12,274 bases of DNA, from the NCBI GenBank assembly GCA_030600525.1, contig JAUVLX010000075.1, forward strand, positions 1 through 12,274, read 5' to 3'. The stretch's first letter is position 1. Every line of letters begins with the position of its first letter. Positions 7,337-12,274 of this stretch are shown piece by piece. The stretch comes from Desulfobulbus sp. GTDB lineage: Bacteria; Desulfobacterota; Desulfobulbia; Desulfobulbales; Desulfobulbaceae. Made by a program: the position numbers and the translations under genes. The notes under the pieces are model-generated. The model was not told the origin of the DNA. It searched no databases and worked only from the letters and a program-made list of their open reading frames with translations.

Positions 7337-7675
7337 TCAAATTTTCTTCACAAAGGCGGACTTTAGCTTCATCGCGCCGATCCCGCTGATCTTGCAGTCA
7401 ATATCGTGATCACCATCCACGAGGCGGATGTTTTTTATCTTGGTGCCGACCTTGACCACGGTAGATGACCCTTTGACCTTGAGGTCTTTGATCACCGTTA
7501 CCGTATCACCATCCTGCAGGATGGTGCCGTTGGCATCTTTGATACCCGAAGAATCTTCGTTTTCAATAGTGCTGTCCATTGACCACTCGTGTCCGCATTC
7601 AGGACAGACATAGAGACTGCCGTCGTTGTAGGTGTATTCCGAGTTACATTGCGGACAGTTGGGTAATTCACTCAT
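7337..7675 (-). CDS. yjdM: YjdM/PhnA-family zinc-ribbon protein
   Basis: This 112-residue protein is close to full length with E. coli YjdM (formerly PhnA). The N-terminal zinc ribbon has Cys7-Cys10 and Cys24-Cys27 (CPQC...CPEC). It is followed by an acidic linker and the C-terminal domain with KDANG, DGDTVTVIKDLKVKGSS, GTKIKNIRLVDGDH and the closing MKLKSAFVKK. The molecular role of this family is not known. Despite the old name it is not the phosphonoacetate hydrolase of Pseudomonas. AAGGA five bases upstream of the ATG is a good ribosome site. It is the first gene of a possible operon with the nitroreductase and CMD genes. Confidence 0.92.
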   Translation of the reverse strand: MSELPNCPQCNSEYTYNDGSLYVCPECGHEWSMDSTIENEDSSGIKDANGTILQDGDTVTVIKDLKVKGSSTVVKVGTKIKNIRLVDGDHDIDCKISGIGAMKLKSAFVKKI

Positions 7676-7832
7676 GATGTTCCTTATAGATAAAAGAAAT
7701 GTTGTTACATTAAAAAAGACTAGACAGTTTTCATTCCATTTCAGCGAGCGCTATGACGAAGATTTGGCAGTAGGAAGATTTTGTGTTCTGGTAGAGACGA
7801 TGATACTCATATTCCCATCTTACAGCCAAGTA

Positions 7833-7856
7833 TTACTGCCGGGGTGGCAGCAGTAA
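7833..7856. other. Short inverted repeat after the flavoprotein gene
   Basis: TTACTGC (7833-7839) and GCAGTAA (7850-7856) form a perfect seven-pair stem with a 10-base GC-rich loop, starting about 22 bases beyond the flavoprotein stop on the minus strand. It may stabilise or end that transcript. There is no following T-tract on either strand, so terminator function is uncertain. The rest of the 202-base gap up to yjdM shows nothing clear. Confidence 0.3.
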
Positions 7857-7877
7857 CGGTGTCCTTCAGCAAACCAG

Positions 7878-8522
7878 CTATTGCATTAGGGCTTTACCAA
7901 GTTCAGCGCCCATTTTTTCAGCCTGGAGCATGACTTCTTCGTGTTCTTTAACCTTCTTTTTTTCAAAGACCTTGAACACCGGTAATTCTCCCACGACCTC
8001 ATACCCCAATGCTTCAAGGGGAAGACGCATGGCATCCAGGGTAAATCCCATGTCTTTTTTATTTTCCTGCTCGCATATGGCTGCAATTATTGCCTTCCGT
8101 CCCTGACCTGCCAAGCGACTTGACCAGTTCCCGGGGCGGTCATTGGTAAAATTGTAAAAACAGTAGAGTCGGTCAATAAAGGCTTTCATCCAGGCCGTAA
8201 TATTATAGTTGTGAGTAGGGCTGACAAGGACCACGCCTTGGGATTCAATGATGGTTGGATAGAGAAACGACATGCCGTCTCGCAGACCTGTACAGATTTT
8301 ATCTTTCCGGCACCGCTCGCAGCCAAGACAGCCTTGGTACTGTACATCCCGTAAATGGATATTTTCTGTGGGGAGTTGCTGGTTGGCAGCACCGGTAAGT
8401 ATTTGCTGGAGGATCACATCGGAGTTGCCACCTTTTCTGGGACTGCCGCCAATGCCCAATACCTGCGGTTGAGGAGGAGCGATCTTGGCGCTTTGTTGGA
8501 TCAGGTTGTTAAAGATATTCAT
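7878..8522 (-). CDS. Flavodoxin-fold NAD(P)H-dependent oxidoreductase, Isf-like
   Basis: This is a 214-residue FMN-binding reductase. The phosphate loop is GSPRKGGNSD (residues 26-35) and the second flavin-contact segment is SPTHNYNITAWMKAFIDR (101-118). Between them lies Cys65-x2-Cys68-x2-Cys71-x5-Cys77, the compact spacing known from archaeal iron-sulfur flavoprotein (Isf), where it holds a 4Fe-4S cluster. Binding of such a cluster here is an inference. About 20 residues precede the first beta strand. The C-terminus is a charged helix (FEKKKVKEHEEVM). Isf-type proteins accept electrons from ferredoxin and reduce oxygen species or other acceptors in anaerobes. AGGAT lies 11 bases before the ATG, a loosely spaced ribosome site. 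Confidence 0.85.
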   Translation of the reverse strand: MNIFNNLIQQSAKIAPPQPQVLGIGGSPRKGGNSDVILQQILTGAANQQLPTENIHLRDVQYQGCLGCERCRKDKICTGLRDGMSFLYPTIIESQGVVLVSPTHNYNITAWMKAFIDRLYCFYNFTNDRPGNWSSRLAGQGRKAIIAAICEQENKKDMGFTLDAMRLPLEALGYEVVGELPVFKVFEKKKVKEHEEVMLQAEKMGAELGKALMQ

Positions 8523-8587
8523 GGGCGGTTTTTATCCTGCACTTTGAGTTGTTGGAATAGTGAGGGAGAGTAAACAGGTGCTCTCTA

Positions 8588-8785
8588 CTAAGCCTGAATT
8601 ACTTTGACTCTGCCGACAAGGCCACTTTCCAGACGAACTTTGATGCCGTGTGGATGGGTGGCAGATTTTGTCAGAATATTTTTAACTGTGCCTTCGGTGA
8701 GTTTCCCCGATCTCTGGTCTTGCTTTAAGACAATGGAAACTTTTGCACCGACTTTGATGTCGGTTCTTTTGGTTCCTTCGCTCAT
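8588..8785 (-). CDS. ywbE: YwbE-family (DUF2196) small protein
   Basis: This 65-residue protein matches the YwbE family over nearly its whole length: RTDIKVGAKVSIVLKQDQRSGKLTEGTV, then ILTKSATHPHGIKVRL and GRVKVI. The beta-rich, KOW-like pattern suggests nucleic-acid or ribosome binding, but the function of the family is unknown to me. Its ATG (8783-8785) overlaps the rhlE stop TGA (8782-8784) as ATGA, and AAGG (8794-8797) inside the end of rhlE serves as its ribosome site. Translation is therefore probably coupled to that of the RNA helicase. This pairing is the main clue to its job. Confidence 0.9.
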   Translation of the reverse strand: MSEGTKRTDIKVGAKVSIVLKQDQRSGKLTEGTVKNILTKSATHPHGIKVRLESGLVGRVKVIQA

Positions 8786-10056
8786 TTTTTATACCTTCTT
8801 TTATTTGTATGTGATGCCCCTGCCTTTGTTGACACAGCGTTACTTGTCGTCTTCTGCTGTGGCTTTTTAGGTTTTTTGGGCTTCTTTGGCTTTGCTTTTA
8901 CGAAACGGGTTAACGGGACACTATGTTTCGGAATATAACCGTTCTCAACTTCGCGTACCAGCGTTTGACCAAGAAGAGTCTCAATTCCGGAGAGCAACGT
9001 AACTTCATCAGCACTAACCAGTGATATTGCCACACCCTTTGAACCTGCTCGACCTGTACGACCAATGCTATGGATATAGTCCTCAGCAACTTGAGGTAAA
9101 TCGAAATTGATAACAGCGGCAAGTTCATTGATATCGAGCCCTCGTGAGGCGATACCTGTGGCTACCAGTACACGAATCGTGTTTGCTTTAAAATCTGCAA
9201 GGGCCCTATTACGCGCTCCTTGACTCTTATCACCGTGGATTGCATCGCTTGAAATACCATCACCTGCCAGTTGCTGAACCAGGCGATTGGCTCCTTTTCT
9301 GGTGCGGGTGAAGACCAACACCTGCTCCCAGTTGTTATTTCGCAGCAGGTGACTCAGTAAGGCTGGTTTTCTGTTTTTATCAACCTCAATTGCCCATTGC
9401 TTTATACTCTTTGCCGCTGAGTTTCTGGGGTTGACCTCGATCACCACAGGATTTCGGAATAAATTTTTGGTGAGAGTGCGGATGTCGTTTGAATAGGTTG
9501 CTGAAAAAAGGAGATTTTGTCGTTTTCTCGGCAACAGGCTCATGACTTTTTTAATATCTTCGATAAAGCCCATGTCGAGCATTCGGTCAGCTTCATCCAA
9601 AACAAGCGTTTCTACTTGTCCAAACTTTACAGCATTTTGCCGGAAGAGATCCAATAATCGGCCAGGTGTTGCCACCAATATATCGATCCCACCACGAAGT
9701 TGCATCATCTGGGGATTGATTTTCACTCCGCCATAAACTATGCCAAACGTAAGAGGCAGGTGTTTGCCATATGTTGCTATGCTCTCCCCAACCTGGGCTG
9801 CAAGTTCACGTGTTGGTGCAAGCACAAGAGCACGAATGTGATTCGATTTAACTGGCTGCCCTTGAGCTAATCGTTGCAGCAATGGGAGGGTAAATCCAGC
9901 GGTTTTTCCTGTGCCTGTCTGGGCAGCAGCTATTACATCCTTACCGGAAAGAATAACTGGGATAGCTTTTATCTGAATTGGAAAGGGGGTCGTGTACCCT
10001 TTTTCGTCGATAGCACGAAGAATGGATTTTGAGAGTCCGAGCGAAGGAAATGACAT
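8782..10056 (-). CDS. rhlE: DEAD-box ATP-dependent RNA helicase, RhlE type
   Basis: This 424-residue helicase has every core motif: Q motif (F3, Q28), Walker A AQTGTGKT (45-52), PTRELA (81-86), DEAD (154-157), SAT (185-187), and HSIGRTGR (329-336). The opening MSFPSLGLS and TGKTAGFTLPLLQ place it with RhlE. Such helicases unwind short RNA duplexes in ribosome assembly and mRNA turnover, often in the cold. The C-terminal tail from about residue 387 is basic, with repeated KPK units, typical of RNA-binding extensions. No ribosome site precedes the ATG, and a -10-like TAATAC lies only eight bases upstream. It overlaps ywbE by ATGA. Its first 40 codons have 16 with G/C in third position against 27 in sulP, hinting at a different origin. 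Confidence 0.95.
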   Translation of the reverse strand: MSFPSLGLSKSILRAIDEKGYTTPFPIQIKAIPVILSGKDVIAAAQTGTGKTAGFTLPLLQRLAQGQPVKSNHIRALVLAPTRELAAQVGESIATYGKHLPLTFGIVYGGVKINPQMMQLRGGIDILVATPGRLLDLFRQNAVKFGQVETLVLDEADRMLDMGFIEDIKKVMSLLPRKRQNLLFSATYSNDIRTLTKNLFRNPVVIEVNPRNSAAKSIKQWAIEVDKNRKPALLSHLLRNNNWEQVLVFTRTRKGANRLVQQLAGDGISSDAIHGDKSQGARNRALADFKANTIRVLVATGIASRGLDINELAAVINFDLPQVAEDYIHSIGRTGRAGSKGVAISLVSADEVTLLSGIETLLGQTLVREVENGYIPKHSVPLTRFVKAKPKKPKKPKKPQQKTTSNAVSTKAGASHTNKRRYKK

Positions 10057-10064
10057 AGAATGAT

Positions 10065-10094
10065 GTATTAGTAAAAATTTGGGTTATCAGTAAA
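10065..10094 (-). promoter_or_regulatory. Possible rhlE promoter giving a very short leader
   Basis: On the minus strand, TTTACT (10089-10094) and TAATAC (10065-10070) are separated by 18 bases. The -10-like box ends eight bases before the rhlE ATG. If used, transcription would begin at or within a base or two of the start codon, which fits the absence of a Shine-Dalgarno sequence. Both boxes are imperfect, and a further-upstream promoter cannot be excluded. Confidence 0.28.
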
Positions 10095-10208
10095 AAGAGG
10101 TAACTTGTTCGGACAGTGGGGTTGTTTGTTGCAAAGAACTATACCAGCCTTGATGTGGGATTCAAGGTGATAAGTGGAGAGAGGGGCTGACCGGGTGCTG
10201 GAGAGTAA

Positions 10209-10236
10209 GAAAGATGAGGGCTCGCCCTCATCTTTC
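10209..10236 (-). terminator. Intrinsic terminator downstream of aqpZ
   Basis: A perfect 12-pair stem, GAAAGATGAGGG (10209-10220) with CCCTCATCTTTC (10225-10236), closes on the four-base loop CTCG. It begins 20 bases after the aqpZ stop. On the minus strand the stem ends in TCTTTC followed by TTACTCT, a moderate T-rich tail. It separates aqpZ from rhlE, so these genes are likely independent transcription units despite being on the same strand. Confidence 0.7.
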
Positions 10237-10255
10237 GATTGGTCATTTGGTTTTG

Positions 10256-10960
10256 CTATGCATCCTTATCACTTTCAAACCATCGGTAGACAAGCCCCGC
10301 CAAAATGGCACCCACAATAGGAGCAATCCAAAAGAGCCATAACTGAGAAATTGCCCAACCTCCTTGGAAGAGAGCAACGCCAGTACTTCTCGCTGGATTC
10401 ACTGATGTATTAGTAACGGGAATGCTGATGAGATGAATAAGAGTAAGGCCAAGGCCAATAGCGATAGGAGCAAACCCTTGTGGTGCCCGCTTATCGGTTG
10501 CGCCTAAAATAATGATGAGAAACATGAAGGTCATAACCACTTCACAGACCAGCGCAGCCACCAGAGTATAGCCACCGGGTGAGTGTTCTCCGTAACCATT
10601 GGATGCAAAGCCTGAAGCCGTGGCATCAAAACCTGCCTGGCCAGTAGCAATAACATACAATATCGCCGCACCTGCAATACCACCTGCTACTTGTGCGATG
10701 ATGTAGGGGCCAAGTTCAGCAGTTGAAAACTTGCCTCCAGACCAAAGACCAAACGAAACAGCAGGGTTAAGATGGCAACCAGATATATGACCAATAGCAA
10801 ACGCCATTGTCAGGACCGTAAGCCCGAAAGCAAAGGAAACACCCAGTAAGCCAATACCTACATTGGGGAATGCCGCAGCAAGAACAGCGCTCCCACAACC
10901 TCCCAGTACGAGCCATAATGTACCAATAAATTCTGCCCCTAATTTTTTGGTTAATGTCAT
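10256..10960 (-). CDS. aqpZ: Aquaporin Z, water channel
   Basis: This 234-residue, six-helix major intrinsic protein is very similar to E. coli AqpZ. The two NPA boxes are at residues 65-67 (HLNPAVSF) and 188-190 (NPARS). The selectivity filter residues, aligned with E. coli F43/H174/T183/R189, are F45, H176, T185 and R191, the set for orthodox water channels rather than glycerol facilitators. The loop GFASNGYGEHSPGGY is also shared with AqpZ. It works as a tetramer in the inner membrane for osmotic water flow. A strong ribosome site, AAAGGAG (10967-10973), sits six bases before the ATG, and a clear terminator follows. Only 13 of the first 40 codons end in G or C, unlike sulP (27 of 40), which together with the protein similarity hints at transfer. 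Confidence 0.96.
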   Translation of the reverse strand: MTLTKKLGAEFIGTLWLVLGGCGSAVLAAAFPNVGIGLLGVSFAFGLTVLTMAFAIGHISGCHLNPAVSFGLWSGGKFSTAELGPYIIAQVAGGIAGAAILYVIATGQAGFDATASGFASNGYGEHSPGGYTLVAALVCEVVMTFMFLIIILGATDKRAPQGFAPIAIGLGLTLIHLISIPVTNTSVNPARSTGVALFQGGWAISQLWLFWIAPIVGAILAGLVYRWFESDKDA

Positions 10961-11367
10961 TTTCTGCTCCTTTGGTTGAGTGATTAAAGGTTGGATATTT
11001 GCTAGGGTTAAGAGGTAAAGGTTGAAGTAACCGGACAGCAGTGATTTCTTATACGTGTAATGTTAAATAGAGAGCTGATTTTTTACAGGAAAGCACCAGC
11101 ACGTAATCATCTATTAATCATGTCGATGATTATGTGCTGGCTCTCAAATTGTTGTGTGTTTACAACGTTTTTAGATAATATCTCCTGAGTTGCCAACGTT
11201 CTATTGCCCTAATAATAAAGAGATAAGTGTTAATATTATTATGTTTGTATACTGGGAAAGATCGCAGCAGACAAGCAAAAATGAATAATTTTTATCTGCT
11301 TTACGGACCAGTTACAATGTATGCTTAACAGGATTTTTTTGATTCTCAATTGAGGGGTTGCAACTCT
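10961..11367. other. AT-rich non-coding stretch upstream of aqpZ
   Basis: Apart from the aqpZ ribosome site at the left end and the long inverted repeat at 11096-11140, I see no gene or RNA structure I can name here. The stretch 11160-11340 is AT-rich, and its short frames do not look like proteins. It must hold the aqpZ promoter, but no confident -35/-10 pair was found. Confidence 0.5.
11096..11140. repeat. Imperfect 15-bp inverted repeat (long hairpin)
   Basis: CCAGCACGTAATCAT (11096-11110) pairs with ATGATTATGTGCTGG (11126-11140). Fourteen positions are Watson-Crick and the remaining one is a G-T wobble in one strand's RNA. The loop has 15 bases and is AT-rich. No T-tract follows on either strand, so it does not look like a standard terminator. 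It lies about 135 bases upstream of aqpZ. It could be a regulatory hairpin, a protein-binding palindrome or a dispersed palindromic repeat. Confidence 0.6.
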
Positions 11368-11475
11368 ATGAAAACGCAATGTGCAGATTGTTGTTTCGTT
11401 AGCTGGCTCGTCACCAACGGGCATTTTTTTGCTTTGATTGTAAAAAACAATGTTGACCCCTGTGGGCCCGTGTGA
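11368..11475 (+). CDS. Doubtful 35-residue Cys-containing ORF
   Basis: An ATG at 11368 opens a 35-codon frame with Cys5, Cys8, Cys9 and Cys32 and a hydrophobic centre (FFALIV). GAGGGG lies about ten bases upstream, a distance slightly longer than ideal. It ends 46 bases before the next small Cys-rich gene on the same strand. No family is recognised. It may be chance, and it is listed only because of the ribosome-site-like sequence and its neighbour. Confidence 0.2.
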   Translation: MKTQCADCCFVSWLVTNGHFFALIVKNNVDPCGPV

Positions 11476-11521
11476 TTGTGGGCTGGACGAGTACGGTATT
11501 TAGTATATGGAGAAAGCTGAT

Positions 11522-11704
11522 ATGCCAGAGCCGAAAAAAAAGTACTGCGCAGGTTGCGGGATAGAGATCGATCTCGAAATAGATCAGGTGGTAGTCGCAG
11601 ACGGCCAGTCGTTTTGTATCTGGTGCTGGAGTAATGATTGCTGCCGGGTCAGCAGGGATGCTGCTGAGTCAAGGCAAAAGGAAGGGGAAAGTAAAAGAAG
11701 TTAA
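11522..11704 (+). CDS. Small Cys-rich, putative zinc-binding protein
   Basis: This 60-residue protein has Cys9-x2-Cys12, then Cys32-x2-Cys35 after 19 residues, then Cys40-Cys41. The pattern fits a zinc ribbon or treble-clef knuckle pair. The N-terminus is PEPKKK, the middle acidic (EIDLEIDQ), and the C-terminal 15 residues polar and charged. I do not recognise the family, and no function can be given. ATG 11522 is preferred because GGAG (11509-11512) lies nine bases upstream. The in-frame ATG at 11507 has no ribosome site. Its TAA (11702-11704) overlaps the stop of the convergent ABC transporter gene within the same TTAA, so the two 3' ends are locked together and no terminator lies between. 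Confidence 0.6.
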   Translation: MPEPKKKYCAGCGIEIDLEIDQVVVADGQSFCIWCWSNDCCRVSRDAAESRQKEGESKRS

Positions 11705-12274
11705 AAATAATGGACCGCATCAGGGTGAAACCCAAAGTAGATCTGCTCACCGATGGTTAAGCCTTTGTCCCTGCTGTTACCTTTGTTGCCATGAACAAGG
11801 AAGGTTTCTCCTTCGCTGTCAATTGTCATTTCACAACCAAATCCCTGTAGCGTCATGGATTGCAGGATTCCCTTGCCAACATTGAACCCATCGGGAAAAG
11901 AATGTGTCGTGCCGACGGTGATGTCCTCCGGACGCAGGCCAATAGTCTTGCCTACTGAGTTCTCTTCTGCATCCATTCTGATCCCTGCAAGACACAAATT
12001 CCTCCCTTCCCATTGTGGGGTGAAAATATTCTGCATGCCCACAAATTCACCGACCGCTCTATTTTTTGGACGCTGAAAAACTTCTTCCACCGTACCGGTT
12101 TGTTCCAGTATGCCTTTGCTGAGCACCCCCACTGTATCGGCCAGGTAAAATGCCTCGTTAAAATCATGGGTGACCATGAGAAAGGTTGTTGCAAGCGTTT
12201 CATGGAGCTGTCTGAGCAATCGTTGGATCTCGCTACGGAAACAGGGATCTATTGCTGAGAGCGGTTCGTCCAGC
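11701..12274 (-). CDS. ABC transporter ATP-binding protein, C-terminal part (5' truncated)
   Basis: The frame runs off the right edge. The visible 190 residues begin at Walker B/D-loop LDEPLSAID, continue with the H-loop MVTHDFNEAFYLADTVGVL and the conserved GTVEEVFQRPKNRAVGEFVG. They end in a TOBE-like domain (IGLRPEDITVG...GKGILQSMTLQGFGCEMTIDSEG...GFHPDAVHYF). Walker A and the signature motif lie outside the window. This architecture is shared by molybdate/tungstate, iron, sulfate and polyamine importers. Its form is most like the molybdate/tungstate type, but this is a guess. The permease and binding protein would be expected beyond the right edge. The TTG at 12217-12219 is internal, not the start. 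Its stop shares TTAA with the convergent small Cys-rich gene. Confidence 0.88.
   Translation of the reverse strand, partial: LDEPLSAIDPCFRSEIQRLLRQLHETLATTFLMVTHDFNEAFYLADTVGVLSKGILEQTGTVEEVFQRPKNRAVGEFVGMQNIFTPQWEGRNLCLAGIRMDAEENSVGKTIGLRPEDITVGTTHSFPDGFNVGKGILQSMTLQGFGCEMTIDSEGETFLVHGNKGNSRDKGLTIGEQIYFGFHPDAVHYF

Noticed and set aside
7337..7675. Reading the PhnA-like gene as phosphonoacetate hydrolase
   Set aside because: The zinc-ribbon YjdM family only shares an old name with the Pseudomonas hydrolase. There is no phosphonate gene nearby.
10148..10167. CCTTGA/TCAAGG small hairpin upstream of rhlE
   Set aside because: A six-base stem with an eight-base loop and no T-tract is within chance expectation.
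8588..10960. Calling the rhlE-aqpZ block a mobile genomic island
   Set aside because: The composition differs, but no integrase, transposase, tRNA site or flanking direct repeats are visible, so only possible transfer is suggested.
11239..11424. Minus-strand frame of 61 codons in the gene-poor region
   Set aside because: It has no ribosome site, no family resemblance and low-complexity AT-rich content, so it is not supported as a gene.
12217..12219. TTG as start of the ABC transporter ATPase
   Set aside because: The frame continues upstream with LDEPLSAID (Walker B and D-loop), so the gene is cut by the window edge and TTG is internal.
1..12274. tRNA, rRNA, CRISPR array, riboswitch, toxin-antitoxin or phage-defence genes
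   Set aside because: I looked on both strands and found no cloverleaf, regular spaced repeats or recognised family members. The small Cys-rich gene has no toxin or antitoxin partner.

Overview
The window looks like chromosomal DNA from a Gram-negative bacterium. An anaerobic deltaproteobacterium (Desulfobacterota, perhaps Desulfobulbales) is my best guess. That rests on the mix of RadA, SulP, an Isf-like flavoprotein and small redox genes, and on general resemblance. There is no rRNA or other marker to prove it. I see no tRNA, rRNA, CRISPR array, transposase, integrase or phage gene.

Layout. Positions 1-1184 (+ strand) hold the 3' end of radA, a polytopic membrane protein of unknown role, and a 53-residue LiaI/LiaF-type membrane protein. 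Positions 1215-2303 (- strand) hold a small cupin and a LysE/RhtB exporter. Positions 2412-4061 (+) encode a lipoprotein joining a TPM domain to C-terminal TPR repeats. Converging on it is a large SulP anion transporter (4087-6279, -) with an unusual extra domain of about 135 residues. Positions 6383-7675 (-) hold a compact run of yjdM/phnA-type zinc ribbon, nitroreductase and AhpD-like CMD protein. It is followed at 7878-8522 (-) by a flavodoxin-fold oxidoreductase with an Isf-like cysteine cluster.

Positions 8588-10960 (-) hold an rhlE-type DEAD-box helicase translationally overlapped with ywbE, and upstream of it aqpZ with its own terminator. rhlE and aqpZ use clearly more A/T-ending codons than sulP and closely resemble gammaproteobacterial proteins, so they may have been acquired. 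A region poor in genes follows (10961-11521), with a long imperfect hairpin and one doubtful tiny Cys-rich ORF. After it come a 60-residue Cys-rich putative zinc protein (+) and the C-terminal part of an ABC transporter ATPase (-). These two converge so tightly that both stop codons are read from the same TTAA.

Most genes are ordinary housekeeping, transport or redox functions. The points most worth a second look are the extra SulP domain, the rhlE-ywbE coupling inside a compositionally distinct block, the TPM-TPR lipoprotein with an unassigned middle region, and the small Cys-rich protein sharing its stop with the ABC gene. I did not find a convincing new defence or mobile system.
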